DNA from: Anaerolineaceae bacterium
GTDB lineage: Bacteria; Chloroflexota; Anaerolineae; Anaerolineales; Anaerolineaceae
Length of the DNA stretch: 58,049 bases
Assembly: GCA_017417055.1 (NCBI GenBank)
Contig: JAFPZX010000173.1
Coordinates: forward strand, 1 to 58,049
Direction of reading: 5' to 3'
Within the stretch, counting starts at the first letter, position 1, and each line of letters opens with the position of its first letter. Shown here in pieces: positions 1-8,277 of the stretch. The notes beneath the pieces are model-generated. The model saw only the letters and a list, made by a program, of their open reading frames with translations, had not been told where the DNA came from and ran no database searches. The translations under genes were made by a program, and so were the position numbers.

Positions 1-1029
1 AACACCTGGTATGGCGGCGAAATGAAGAAGGGTATGTTCTCCATGATGAACTACTACCTGCCGCTGAAGGGCATTGCCGCGATGCACTGCTCCGCCAACA
101 CCGATATGGAAGGTAATCACACTGCCATCTTCTTCGGCCTGTCCGGCACCGGCAAAACCACCCTTTCCACCGACCCGAAACGTCTGCTCATCGGCGATGA
201 CGAACACGGTTGGGATGATGAAGGCGTCTTCAACTTTGAAGGCGGCTGCTATGCGAAAGTCATCAACCTCGACAAGGATTCTGAACCGGACATCTACAAC
301 GCCATTCGCCGCGATGCCCTGCTCGAAAACGTCACGGTTGACGCTAACGGCAAGATCGATTTCGCTGACAAATCCGTCACCGAAAACACTCGTGTTTCTT
401 ACCCGATCGAACACATTGAAAAAATCGTCAAGAACGTACGCCCGATCTCTTCCGGCCCTGCTGCTGAAAACGTTATCTTCCTTTCCGCCGATGCCTTCGG
501 CGTGCTGCCTCCGGTCTCCATCCTGACTCCGGAACAGACCCAGTACTACTTCCTCTCCGGCTTCACCGCAAAACTCGCGGGAACCGAACGCGGCATCACC
601 GAACCTACCCCGACCTTCTCAGCATGCTTCGGTCAGGCTTTCCTGGAACTGCACCCGACAAAATACGGTGAAGAACTGGTGAAGAAGATGCAGAAGTCCG
701 GCGCGAAGGCTTATCTGGTCAACACCGGCTGGAACGGCACCGGTAAGCGCATTTCCATCAAGGATACCCGCGGCATCATCGACGCCATTCTGAACGGTGA
801 CGTTCTGAAAGCCCCCACCAAGCAGATCCCGTACTTCGATTTTGAAGTCCCGACCGAACTGCCGGGTGTCGATCCCGCTATCCTTGACCCGCGCGATACC
901 TATGCCGACGCTTCCGAATGGGAAACCAAGGCAAAGGATCTGGCCGGCCGCTTTATCAAGAACTTCAAGAAATACGAAACCAACGAAGCCGGCAAGGCTC
1001 TTGTCGCAGCTGGTCCGAAACTTGACTAA
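1..1029 (+). CDS. pckA: Phosphoenolpyruvate carboxykinase (ATP), 3' part
   Basis: The reading frame is open from the first base of the window, so the 5' part of the gene lies outside; about 342 residues are visible. The enzyme interconverts oxaloacetate plus ATP with PEP, CO2 and ADP in the cytoplasm, linking the C4-acid pool to glycolysis and gluconeogenesis. The visible part has the kinase-1a P-loop GLSGTGKTT (fragment residues 46-54), the acidic metal-binding motif DDEHGWDD about 13 residues later, and the family signature [21 protein letters not shown]-loop placement and length fit the ATP-dependent family, not the GTP-dependent one. Codon use is strongly biased to GC-ending codons, like gap and pgk at 14-16 kb, which suggests high expression. 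A strong terminator follows 19 nt after the stop. Confidence 0.97.
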   Translation, partial: NTWYGGEMKKGMFSMMNYYLPLKGIAAMHCSANTDMEGNHTAIFFGLSGTGKTTLSTDPKRLLIGDDEHGWDDEGVFNFEGGCYAKVINLDKDSEPDIYNAIRRDALLENVTVDANGKIDFADKSVTENTRVSYPIEHIEKIVKNVRPISSGPAAENVIFLSADAFGVLPPVSILTPEQTQYYFLSGFTAKLAGTERGITEPTPTFSACFGQAFLELHPTKYGEELVKKMQKSGAKAYLVNTGWNGTGKRISIKDTRGIIDAILNGDVLKAPTKQIPYFDFEVPTELPGVDPAILDPRDTYADASEWETKAKDLAGRFIKNFKKYETNEAGKALVAAGPKLD

Positions 1030-1048
1030 GTTCAAATAGAATTGCAGT

Positions 1049-1077
1049 AAAAACAGCGGGAGAGCCCCGCTGTTTTT
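1049..1077 (+). terminator. Rho-independent terminator of pckA
   Basis: Perfect stem with arms AAAAACAGCGGG (1049-1060) and CCCGCTGTTTTT (1066-1077) and a 5-nt loop, with the T run in the right arm. It lies just after the pckA stop and the A/T tracts make it potentially bidirectional. Confidence 0.92.
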
Positions 1078-1089
1078 ATATCACAAATC

Positions 1090-1179
1090 GTAACGGTTCA
1101 GTACCGAGTCAAGTGACCAGTTTTCATTAACTCAGCATTTAGTCAACGAAAACAGGCTGCCTTTACTCATTCTGAATAG
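1090..1179 (+). repeat. Dispersed ~90-bp imperfect palindrome, copy A
   Basis: Intergenic copy of a repeat family also found at 24.2, 28.7 and 42.2 kb, with degenerate copies at 12.7 and 26.9 kb. It starts GTAACGGTTCAGTACC. Its left (alpha) arm contains GAGTCAAGTGACC. Its right half, read in reverse complement, gives the beta arm with ATTCAGAATGAG and CCTGTTTTCGTTGAC. The arms pair around a short centre. It separates the pckA terminator from the peroxiredoxin gene. Orientation alpha-to-beta is called plus. Confidence 0.8.
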
Positions 1180-1204
1180 ATATCACAGAATTAAAGGAGA
1201 AAAA

Positions 1205-1657
1205 ATGTTAGAAATTGGAACCAAAGCCCCTGAATTCACTCTTCCGGATCAAAATGGAGAAATGAGAAGTTTATCGGATTACAAAGGACAAAAAGTTATC
1301 CTTTATTTTTATCCGAAGGACATGACTTCCGGATGCACCAGTCAGGCATGTACCTTTGGAGAACTTTTCCCTCAATTCCGGGAAAAAGGAGCAGTTATTA
1401 TCGGAGTAAGCAAAGATACCGTTGCCTCTCATAAGAAATTTGAGGAGAAATACGGACTGCCTTTCACCCTGCTTTCAGATACAGAGCTGGAAGTTATCAA
1501 AGCATATGATGTCTGGAAAGAAAAGAAAATGTTTGGAAAACCATCTATGGGCGTCGTCCGTTCTACATATCTGATCGACGAAGAAGGAACGATCGTCAAA
1601 GCATTCGATAAGGTAAAAGCATCCGAAAACCCGACGCAAATGCTCAAAGAACTTTAA
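1205..1657 (+). CDS. bcp: Thioredoxin-dependent peroxiredoxin, BCP/PrxQ type
   Basis: A 150-residue cytoplasmic thiol peroxidase that reduces hydrogen peroxide and alkyl hydroperoxides, normally with thioredoxin as reductant. The peroxidatic motif P-x3-T-x2-C is present as PKDMTSGC (P37, T41, C44), and a second Cys five residues later (C49) is the resolving cysteine of the alpha2-type atypical 2-Cys PrxQ group. Length is typical of the family. The start is supported by AAAGGAG 5 nt upstream of the ATG. It stands alone between a repeat element and a regulator gene. An oxidative-defence role fits a strict anaerobe (inference). Confidence 0.95.
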   Translation: MLEIGTKAPEFTLPDQNGEMRSLSDYKGQKVILYFYPKDMTSGCTSQACTFGELFPQFREKGAVIIGVSKDTVASHKKFEEKYGLPFTLLSDTELEVIKAYDVWKEKKMFGKPSMGVVRSTYLIDEEGTIVKAFDKVKASENPTQMLKEL

Positions 1658-1804
1658 AAAGATAATAACAGGACGGTTTTTCCGTCACATCTTTACCATA
1701 ACAAAAGCATCGTCCACTGTAATTACAGCAACTGTGAGTTGCTTGCAAAATCCAATCAAAGAGCCATAATTAAACTGAGTCTGGAAACAGGAGGACAGTT
1801 TAAG

Positions 1805-2248
1805 ATGGAAACAAAGGATATATTGAAATCTCTTCGGGAAAAGCAGGGACTGACACAAGACGAATTAGCGGAACGCGTATTTGTGACCAGACAGGCTGTC
1901 AGCCGCTGGGAGACCGGAGAAACACAGCCAAATACAGAAACGCTGAAATTGCTTTCAAGGGAATTTGACGTATCGATCAATACACTTCTCGGTTCACCAC
2001 GTCAGCTGATTTGTCAATGCTGCGGCATGCCGCTGAATGATGATGGAATGATCAGCAGAGAGCCTGATGGCAGTTTCAATGAAGAATACTGTAAATGGTG
2101 TTACACAGATGGTCAATTTGTTTATCAAAGCAAAGATGCTCTGCTCGATTTTCTTGTCAGTCATATGCCAAACCCTGACAATACACCTGAAGAGCAAAGA
2201 CGCAGCCAATTTGAAGGTTATTTAAATCAACTGGCACATTGGAAATAA
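1805..2248 (+). CDS. XRE-family regulator with C-terminal zinc ribbon
   Basis: A 147-residue protein with an N-terminal Cro/C1-type helix-turn-helix (about residues 5-60, with QGLTQDELAE and TRQAVSRWETGE) and a C-terminal putative zinc-ribbon domain. The metal ligands visible are C70, C72/C73 and C96, C99 (CQCCGMPL and EYCKWC). This two-domain layout is widespread in Firmicutes-like gut bacteria and is thought to be a small-molecule or metal-responsive repressor; the ligand is unknown. The frame is open further upstream, but the ATG at 1805 follows AGGAGG with good spacing and begins METKDIL, the usual start. A palindrome that can terminate transcription follows. Confidence 0.88.
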   Translation: METKDILKSLREKQGLTQDELAERVFVTRQAVSRWETGETQPNTETLKLLSREFDVSINTLLGSPRQLICQCCGMPLNDDGMISREPDGSFNEEYCKWCYTDGQFVYQSKDALLDFLVSHMPNPDNTPEEQRRSQFEGYLNQLAHWK

Positions 2249-2266
2249 GTAATTAGTATTTTATAC

Positions 2267-2307
2267 CCAATGGGTCGACACTATGTCTATGCGTGTCGAC
2301 CCATTGG
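2267..2307. terminator. Perfect 15-bp inverted repeat, terminator or operator
   Basis: Arms CCAATGGGTCGACAC and GTGTCGACCCATTGG match perfectly with an 11-nt loop. The following sequence ATTTTGATT is a weak U tract. It probably ends the regulator transcript, but the perfect symmetry also allows an operator role. Confidence 0.6.
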
Positions 2308-2431
2308 ATTTTGATTAGTAAATTTCACAAAAAACAAATTTTCCGCCTTCTCACGCTGATAACTATCAAAACCCGCCACACTGAAATAATTCAGTATAAA
2401 TCTGAAACATTATATATTTTACTAAAATTGA

Positions 2432-2463
2432 AAAACAGATAACCATTTATTATCCGTTTTTTT
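2432..2463 (+). terminator. Terminator-like hairpin upstream of the GyrI-like operon
   Basis: Arms AAAACAGATAA and TTATCCGTTTT (one mismatch, 7-nt loop) followed by a T run to 2463. It lies a few bases before the next promoter and would insulate it from read-through. Confidence 0.55.
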
Positions 2464-2468
2464 CTATA

Positions 2469-2499
2469 TTGACTTTTTTTCATTTTCAAAGTGTATAAT
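2469..2499 (+). promoter_or_regulatory. Candidate promoter, TTGACT - 19 bp - TATAAT
   Basis: A near-consensus -35 (2469-2474) and a perfect -10 (2494-2499) with a 19-bp spacer lie 69 bp upstream of the GyrI-like start. The long spacer is of the type activated by MerR-like regulators, but no clear dyad is seen inside it. Confidence 0.5.
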
Positions 2500-2567
2500 T
2501 ATAACAAGAAGTGTAAAATGGATAAAAAAGTTTTATCGTACACCATTTCATGTTCAGGGAGTCTGCA

Positions 2568-3209
2568 ATGCCATTTGACTTTAAGAAAGAATACAAAGAG
2601 TATTATCTGCCAAAGGCAAAACCGGGAATCATCACGATACCCAAAATGAATTTTATTGCCATTCGCGGAGAAGGCGACCCCAATATAGAAGATGGAGATT
2701 ATAAGAAAGCTATCGGTGTTTTGTACGCGATTGCATATACGATCAAAATGAGCAAGATGGGCAGCCGGCAGATCGAAGGTTACTTTGATTACGTTGTTCC
2801 TCCGCTTGAAGGATTTTGGCAGCAGAAAGGGATCAACGGCATTGATTACTCCCGGAAAGACCTGTTTCAATGGATCTCTGTTATTCGTCTGCCGGATTTT
2901 GTCTCTCAGGAAGATTTTGACTGGGCAAGAGATGAAGCCTCACGAAAAAAAGGGTTGGACACATCAAAAGCAGAGTTGTGGTCTTACGAAGAAGGTCTGT
3001 GCGTGCAGTGTATGCATCTCGGTTCCTATGATAACGAACCGGCAACAGTCGAACTGATGCACCGATTTATAGAGGAACAGGGGTACACACCTGATATTAC
3101 TGACGAGAGACCTCATCATGAAATTTACCTGAGCGATCCACGCAAAACTGTTCCGGAAAAACTGAAAACGGTCATCCGCCATCCGGTCAGGAGTTTACTT
3201 ATTTTATGA
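2568..3209 (+). CDS. GyrI-like small-molecule-binding domain protein
   Basis: A 213-residue protein of the COG4832 type: a stand-alone GyrI/SOUL-like effector-binding fold without a DNA-binding domain. Family hallmarks seen are the start MPFDFKKEYKEYYLPK, the segment GEGDPN, the aromatic region DYVVPPLEGFWQQ and the near-terminal HHEIYLSDPRKTVPEKLKTVIRHPV. Such proteins bind or hydrolyse small hydrophobic or cationic compounds, but the natural substrate is not known. The ATG at 2568 is preferred over the one at 2550 because CAGGGAG precedes it and the family starts MPFDF. It overlaps the next gene by ATGA, so it heads an operon with an acetyltransferase and a flavin reductase, suggesting xenobiotic handling (inference). 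Confidence 0.88.
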   Translation: MPFDFKKEYKEYYLPKAKPGIITIPKMNFIAIRGEGDPNIEDGDYKKAIGVLYAIAYTIKMSKMGSRQIEGYFDYVVPPLEGFWQQKGINGIDYSRKDLFQWISVIRLPDFVSQEDFDWARDEASRKKGLDTSKAELWSYEEGLCVQCMHLGSYDNEPATVELMHRFIEEQGYTPDITDERPHHEIYLSDPRKTVPEKLKTVIRHPVRSLLIL

Positions 3210-3865
3210 AAAACGGCAAGAAACCTGATCCTAACACGATTCATCCTATAACAGGATACGAGAAGGAAATCTATGTAAAGCCGACAATTACGAATCCAAA
3301 TATCCTCGTCGGTGATTTTACTTACATTGCCGATTCAGAATTCGAAAGTCATGTGACACACCTCTACCCGTGGAACGGGGACAAGCTGATCATCGGAAAA
3401 TTCTGTCAGATCGCCGCAGGTGTCGAATTCGTTATGAACGGAGCGAATCACCAGATGAACGCTGTTTCTACCTTCCCGTTTTATACACTGGAAGGCTGGG
3501 AGATGAAGCCGCCTGTGCTCTCCGACCTGCCGCTCAAAGGTGACACTGTAATCGGCAATGATGTCTGGATCGGTCAGAACGCCGTGATTTTACCCGGTGT
3601 CCACATCGGTGACGGTGCAATTATTGGAGCTAACAGCGTTGTAGGCAGTCACATTGCTCCTTATACGATTGTCATTGGCAATCCGGCAAAACAGCTGCGG
3701 AAGCGTTTTGATGATGAACTGATCAACCTTCTTGAATCTTTTTGTTGGTGGAACAAAAGCATTGAAGAGATCAATACCTTGATTCCAATTCTGACATGCA
3801 GTGATCTGGAACGAGTGAAAGAAGAACTGAAAGAAAGAATACAAAATGAACAAACAAAAAATTGA
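3206..3865 (+). CDS. Vat/CatB-type xenobiotic O-acetyltransferase
   Basis: A 219-residue left-handed beta-helix (hexapeptide) acetyltransferase using acetyl-CoA. The catalytic His lies in MNGANHQM, aligned with the histidine of streptogramin A and type B chloramphenicol acetyltransferases. The hexapeptide rungs are seen in GDTVIGNDVWIGQNAVILPGV and GDGAIIGANSVVG, and the CoA-binding GNPAKQLRKRF segment follows. Length matches Vat enzymes. The start overlaps the previous stop (ATGA) and the end overlaps the next gene by 20 nt, so the three genes are translationally coupled. Whether it gives antibiotic resistance cannot be told from sequence; many environmental members have unknown acceptors. 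Confidence 0.9.
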   Translation: MKNGKKPDPNTIHPITGYEKEIYVKPTITNPNILVGDFTYIADSEFESHVTHLYPWNGDKLIIGKFCQIAAGVEFVMNGANHQMNAVSTFPFYTLEGWEMKPPVLSDLPLKGDTVIGNDVWIGQNAVILPGVHIGDGAIIGANSVVGSHIAPYTIVIGNPAKQLRKRFDDELINLLESFCWWNKSIEEINTLIPILTCSDLERVKEELKERIQNEQTKN

Positions 3866-4361
3866 TTTTACAGATTATTCAAACACTATCACGAAAGCTC
3901 TTAAAAAGGGGATTTTTCTGACAACCAAAGCAGGAGAAAAGGTCAACTCCATGGTAATTGGATGGGGAAATGTCGGGCAGGTATGGAATCTCCCGGTGTT
4001 TGTTGCCTACGTTCGTGACAACCGCTATACCCGGGGAATGTTGGACCAAAACCCGGAATTTACCATCAACGTTCCTGTCGGCGATGTTGACAAAAAAGCC
4101 TTTTCCATCTGCGGTTCGAAGAGCGGCAGAGACATGGATAAAATCCGCGAAGCTGGATTGACTCTTATTCCGCCTGAGGTCATCTCCGTACCGGGAATCA
4201 AGGAATTTCCGCTCACACTGGAATGTAAGGTTCTCTATCGACAGGAAGAAAATGTCTCCGCACTGCCTGAAGAAATTAAACGGAAGTTTTATTCTATTGA
4301 AACCGATGCTCACATCATCTATTTCGGTCAGATTGTCGCTGCATACTTAATCGAAGACTGA
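3846..4361 (+). CDS. Flavin reductase-like FMN-binding protein
   Basis: A 171-residue protein of the flavin reductase-like domain family (split-barrel FMN fold). It begins with the usual TITKALKKGIFLTTK segment, followed by NSMVIGWGNVGQVWNLPVFVAYVRDNRYT, the FMN-contacting strand and loop. The region FTINVPVGDVDKKAFSICGSKSGRDMDKI is also typical. Members reduce free flavin or bind FMN as electron-transfer partners. It is the third gene of the GyrI-like/acetyltransferase operon. The ATG overlaps the acetyltransferase by 20 nt and is preceded by AGAAAG. No partner monooxygenase is visible nearby. Confidence 0.9.
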   Translation: MNKQKIDFTDYSNTITKALKKGIFLTTKAGEKVNSMVIGWGNVGQVWNLPVFVAYVRDNRYTRGMLDQNPEFTINVPVGDVDKKAFSICGSKSGRDMDKIREAGLTLIPPEVISVPGIKEFPLTLECKVLYRQEENVSALPEEIKRKFYSIETDAHIIYFGQIVAAYLIED

Positions 4362-4542
4362 CTTGACTGAATAGTGAAAGATATATACAGCAGCTTTTCC
4401 TTATGTCTCACAGAAAGAAATGCACGAAAAAGCTGCGAACATGCGATAGAAGACTTGAGAATTCCGACAACCTGGCTTTGTGGATTTTGAAGAAATTCAA
4501 CGGTTCCACACAAGCTCAAAAATTTACGGTCTCTTTATAAGA

Positions 4543-4560
4543 TATAATAATTACAGGGAG
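4543..4560 (+). promoter_or_regulatory. -10 box and Shine-Dalgarno for the HipA-like gene
   Basis: TATAAT (4543-4548) is followed by AGGGAG (4555-4560) and the ATG at 4569. No convincing -35 is seen. Confidence 0.5.
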
Positions 4561-4568
4561 AATTATCG

Positions 4569-5795
4569 ATGAGATGCCTTCTGATGCATAGAGAGATTGC
4601 AGCTGCACATTTAGAAATCGACGACGATTCCGGGTTTATACTTAAAGTGAACACCGGATATGCGCCGGAACATTTCCCTGTTGGCGTTTCGACATCCAAA
4701 GGGCTGCCTGACCGTGCATCGCTGAACGAATGGTGGGCGGACCGCACAATACCTGCAAGCCGATCAGGGATCCGTGAAGTTCTTGATACATTAGGTATTT
4801 CATCCCCAAGAACGCTTCTTCTTCACAGTTATGGACTGAGCCTTTCTGATCAATATTGGATTAAACCGGAAAATGTGGATCTTGAATGGAGTCAAATCAA
4901 CTTTTTCGACAATCCATTTTCCGAAGATCTAGGAGATATCTTATTTGGCTCAAGAAAAAAATCAAATCCGTTGAACCTGAGCTCTCCGGACAGCACTTCT
5001 GATGGAAATCTGAAAAAACGTTGGAAAATCATTGAAGGAAAACGCTGCCTGATCAAAGGGGGATCAAGCCCCTTCCGTCAGCAGCCGTTTAATGAAGTCA
5101 TTGCATCTGAGGTGATGAAACGCCTCAACATCCCTCATATTGATTATCTTCTCATTTGGAATCAAAACACTCCGTATTGCATCTGTGAAGATTTTGTAAA
5201 CCGGGATATCGATCTGGTTCCTGCCTGGCGTATTTATCAGACCAAAAGAAAACCAAACAACGTTTCCGTTTATCAACATTTCTTAAACTGCGCACAAGAA
5301 CTCGGAATTCCGGATGTTCCTTCTTTTCTCCACAAGATGCTTGTCGCTGATTTTCTGATTGCAAACGAAGACAGACATTTCAATAATTTTGGAGCACTGC
5401 GAAATGCAGAAAATCTTGAATGGCTGGGAATGGCTCCCATTTATGACAGCGGTTCTTCCTTTGGCTATGACAAAGTTCCCGGGGAAATTCTATCAGGGAA
5501 AAACATCATCTGTAAGCCATTTAAGAAAAGCCATAATGAACAGCTTAAACTTGTCAAAGATTTTTCATGGGTCCGAATCGAGAATTTATCGGGCATGGAT
5601 CAGTTTATCAGCAACATTTTTTCAAACAAAAGGGCTGCTGTTTTCATAGATCAAAACCGAATCGATGCAATTGCAAAATCTTTTGGGAAGAGAATTATTG
5701 ATTTTAAGACTATATCTGATTTGCCGGAAAGTAATAAATCAGATTTTATCGATGATGATATGAACGAGAATATCGCTGCGGCATATCATTCCTGA
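4569..5795 (+). CDS. HipA-like Ser/Thr kinase domain protein
   Basis: A 408-residue protein of the HipA-like kinase superfamily. The nucleotide lysine lies in CLIKGGSSPFRQQ (about K163). The catalytic loop is IANEDRHFNNFGALR (D268, N273). The metal-binding acid is in APIYDSGSSFGYD (about D293). HipA kinases phosphorylate tRNA synthetases or other targets and are normally paired with a HipB antitoxin; no HTH partner lies on either side, so this is a solitary member. The N-terminal 130 residues do not look like the classical HipA N-subdomain 1 and are unassigned. The start follows AGGGAG. Neighbours are not in an operon with it. Confidence 0.82.
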   Translation: MRCLLMHREIAAAHLEIDDDSGFILKVNTGYAPEHFPVGVSTSKGLPDRASLNEWWADRTIPASRSGIREVLDTLGISSPRTLLLHSYGLSLSDQYWIKPENVDLEWSQINFFDNPFSEDLGDILFGSRKKSNPLNLSSPDSTSDGNLKKRWKIIEGKRCLIKGGSSPFRQQPFNEVIASEVMKRLNIPHIDYLLIWNQNTPYCICEDFVNRDIDLVPAWRIYQTKRKPNNVSVYQHFLNCAQELGIPDVPSFLHKMLVADFLIANEDRHFNNFGALRNAENLEWLGMAPIYDSGSSFGYDKVPGEILSGKNIICKPFKKSHNEQLKLVKDFSWVRIENLSGMDQFISNIFSNKRAAVFIDQNRIDAIAKSFGKRIIDFKTISDLPESNKSDFIDDDMNENIAAAYHS

Positions 5796-5951
5796 TACCG
5801 AATAATTTACCGATTTAACTGAGACTAATACTTTCCGGGTTCTGATCTTTCATTTCACGAAAACTTACAATATATTGTCACTGAATAAATCCTGATTCTG
5901 AAACCTGATATAAAATTATTAAATAAATTTCGCGTTATTATTCATAAATAT

Positions 5952-6638
5952 ATGAACAAACAAATCATCAAAAAGGCATTTGTGAAATCTCTGCCGGTAA
6001 TGGCAGGGTATATTGTGTTGGGTATAGGATTTGGAATCCTGTTGCAAAAGGCGGGATATGGTGTTTTGTGGGCTTTTGCTATGAGTGCCTTCATATATGC
6101 CGGCGCCATGCAGTATGTGGGTGTGAGGTTGATTTCAGGAGGAGCTTCAATCCTCACGACAGCATTCACCACCTTTATGGTCAATGCGCGTCACCTGTTT
6201 TACAGCATATCCATGATCGACCGCTACAAAGACGCGGGAAAATATAAGCCTTACATGATATTTGCACTGACGGACGAGACCTATTCTCTGCTCTGTGATG
6301 GACATGCTCCGGCTGAAGGCGATCCGAATCAATACAGATTTTTTGTTTCGCTCTTTAACCAATGCTACTGGGTGACCGGTTCGGTGTTAGGCTCTCTCCT
6401 TGGAGCGGTCCTGCCGTTTTCAACAGCAGGGATCGAGTTTTCCATGACAGCCTTGTTTATCGTATCATTTACGGAGCAATGGATGACCTCTCATGATCAC
6501 ATACCGGCACTTACCGGACTGCTGGGAACAATGATCTGTCTGGTGATTTTCGGTTCGGAAAATTTTCTGATTCCTGCGATGATCCTCATTACAATTATCC
6601 TGACCATCTTACGAAAACGGGAGGAAAAAGCATTATGA
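5952..6638 (+). CDS. azlC: AzlC-family branched-chain amino acid exporter, large subunit
   Basis: A 228-residue integral membrane protein with several hydrophobic spans and the AzlC signature near the N-terminus ([24 protein letters not shown], then [11 protein letters not shown] and NARHLFYS). AzlC with AzlD forms an efflux system for branched-chain amino acids or analogues (4-azaleucine resistance in Bacillus subtilis). It overlaps azlD by 4 nt, the classical pairing. No good Shine-Dalgarno precedes the ATG; a TATTAT box lies 10 nt upstream, so the leader may be very short. Confidence 0.93.
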   Translation: MNKQIIKKAFVKSLPVMAGYIVLGIGFGILLQKAGYGVLWAFAMSAFIYAGAMQYVGVRLISGGASILTTAFTTFMVNARHLFYSISMIDRYKDAGKYKPYMIFALTDETYSLLCDGHAPAEGDPNQYRFFVSLFNQCYWVTGSVLGSLLGAVLPFSTAGIEFSMTALFIVSFTEQWMTSHDHIPALTGLLGTMICLVIFGSENFLIPAMILITIILTILRKREEKAL

Positions 6639-6946
6639 GGCCGGCTATTCTCGTCGCGGTTATGGCAATTGTCACGATTCTTTTACGTTTTCTCCCCTTT
6701 CTGATCTTCCGGAAAAAAACACCATCCTACATCACCTATCTCGGTAAGGTCCTTCCGCCCGCAATTATTGGCATGCTGGTGATTTACTGTCTGAAAGACG
6801 TCAGCCTGTCAGCCCATCCACACGGTTTGCCGGAGTTGATTGCCGCTGCTTGTGTAGTTGGACTGCAGGCATGGAAGCGAAATTCCCTCATCAGTATTTT
6901 GAGCGGAACAGTGGTTTATATGATCCTCGTTCAAGTGTTTTTTTAA
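6635..6946 (+). CDS. azlD: AzlD-family branched-chain amino acid exporter, small subunit
   Basis: A 103-residue membrane protein with about three or four hydrophobic segments and the AzlD pattern ([30 protein letters not shown], and a final [20 protein letters not shown]). It starts inside the last codons of azlC (ATGA overlap) behind GGGAGG. Its stop codon overlaps the stop of the convergent minus-strand reductase gene, so the two transcripts must overlap at their ends. Confidence 0.92.
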   Translation: MRPAILVAVMAIVTILLRFLPFLIFRKKTPSYITYLGKVLPPAIIGMLVIYCLKDVSLSAHPHGLPELIAAACVVGLQAWKRNSLISILSGTVVYMILVQVFF

Positions 6947-8223
6947 TACCAGTCGTGTTTTTCACCGCGATCGAGGGAATTGATCTTCGCCATCTCATCG
7001 GCAGATAATTCAAAACCAAACAGGTCAAGGTTTTCACGAATGTGTTCTGGATTGCCGGATCCGGGGATCACAACGATCCCCCGCTGTAAGTCCCAACGCA
7101 GGATCACCTGAGCTGAGGATACATTATGTGCTTCAGCAATCTCACGAATCGTTTCATTTTCAAGCAGCTCTGACGTGTATCCCCGCCCACCCAATGGGTA
7201 CCAGCACTGCACAACAATTCCTTTCTCCTGAATAAAAGGAACCACATCCTGTTCCTGATAATAAGGATGGATCTCGTTTTGGACAAGTGCCGGTATAATC
7301 GTTACTTTCGGTAAAAAATCTGTCAATTCTTTTACATACCAGTTTGAAAGACCGAGGGACCGGATTTTCCCCTGAGCAACATAGCGCTCCATCGCCTGAT
7401 AGGCCTTGACATCATCGGTTCCCGGATGATGAAGGAGCATCATGTCTATATATCCGATGTTCAGTTTTTGCAGTGCCATTTCAATCGCGGATTCAGGATC
7501 CGAGAATTGATTCGGATAAAGTTTTGTAATTACAAATATGTCTTCTCTGGGAATATTGTATTCCGACATCGCCTGACGAACACCTTCCCCAACAGCTTCT
7601 TCATTATGATACATATAAGCCGTATCAATCAGCCGTCCGCCATTTTTCAGCAGCGTTTTGACCGAATTAACACAGGTATCATAATCAAGGGCATAGGTTC
7701 CCAGGCCAAGGATCGGCATTTTATAACCGCTGTTAAGCAATACCGTCCTGGTCTCAAAATCAAATTTTCCCACAAGTGAATCGGTTTCAGGCGGATTCAG
7801 GGAAAAGCGGGTTGTAACATTTCCGCTTCCAAGTATATTCCGGAGCTCTTCCGGAGTTTTATCCTGAACTTTTCCAAGCCGAGTAAAATTCCAGCTGTTC
7901 ACATCATAATAGATCGTGATTTCAGTTCCCAAATAAAGAATAACATCACCGGGTTCAGTTGTGATCGGTTCGTCATTTCGCGGCAATACAGCGCCGATTG
8001 GACCAACTTTTTCAAAATTGCCATAATCATGCATTTCAACAGTCAGGTCTCCCGCACGAAGCATTTCAATAAAGGCTTTTGCAGAAGAATTTTCGGAAGG
8101 CTTAATTGTCAGAACATTGTCATTTATTATTGCATAAATCATGGTATTCTCCCCATTGGCTGTGATTGTCCCTAAAAGAATCGCAAATACAATTACAAGA
8201 AAAAAGAAAAAACGTGTTTTCAT
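6943..8223 (-). CDS. Signal-peptide cyclophilin-like domain fused to aldo/keto reductase
   Basis: A 426-residue two-domain protein. Residues 1-24 form a Sec-type signal or anchor ([10 protein letters not shown] then hydrophobic residues to TANG). Residues about 28-140 are a cyclophilin-like fold domain ([48 protein letters not shown]). The rest is a complete aldo/keto reductase: start [15 protein letters not shown], Asp and Tyr of the tetrad in [13 protein letters not shown], Lys in VITKLYP, His in MLLHHPG, and the C-terminal NADP(H) region [17 protein letters not shown]. The start at 8223 is preferred over 8247 because AGGATG precedes it and the upstream Met lies inside the hairpin at 8243-8270. 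Aldo/keto reductases need cytosolic NADPH, so an export signal is odd; the signal may act as an anchor. The gene converges on azlD. Confidence 0.85.
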   Translation of the reverse strand: MKTRFFFFLVIVFAILLGTITANGENTMIYAIINDNVLTIKPSENSSAKAFIEMLRAGDLTVEMHDYGNFEKVGPIGAVLPRNDEPITTEPGDVILYLGTEITIYYDVNSWNFTRLGKVQDKTPEELRNILGSGNVTTRFSLNPPETDSLVGKFDFETRTVLLNSGYKMPILGLGTYALDYDTCVNSVKTLLKNGGRLIDTAYMYHNEEAVGEGVRQAMSEYNIPREDIFVITKLYPNQFSDPESAIEMALQKLNIGYIDMMLLHHPGTDDVKAYQAMERYVAQGKIRSLGLSNWYVKELTDFLPKVTIIPALVQNEIHPYYQEQDVVPFIQEKGIVVQCWYPLGGRGYTSELLENETIREIAEAHNVSSAQVILRWDLQRGIVVIPGSGNPEHIRENLDLFGFELSADEMAKINSLDRGEKHDWY

Positions 8224-8242
8224 TTTTATCATCCTGAAAATG

Positions 8243-8270
8243 GACATAGGGAAAGCTTTCCCTATGTCCG
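8243..8270. terminator. Perfect 28-bp palindrome after the hydrolase gene
   Basis: GGACATAGGGAAAG joined directly to CTTTCCCTATGTCC. It is flanked by T8 on the plus side and ATTTTC on the minus side, so it can work as a bidirectional terminator. It lies between the hydrolase stop (8278) and the reductase start. Confidence 0.75.
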
Positions 8271-8277
8271 ATTTTTT

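Noticed and set aside
3206-3865. Calling the acetyltransferase an antibiotic resistance gene
   Set aside because: Vat/CatB-like sequence patterns are shared by many xenobiotic acetyltransferases of unknown acceptor. Resistance cannot be inferred from motifs.
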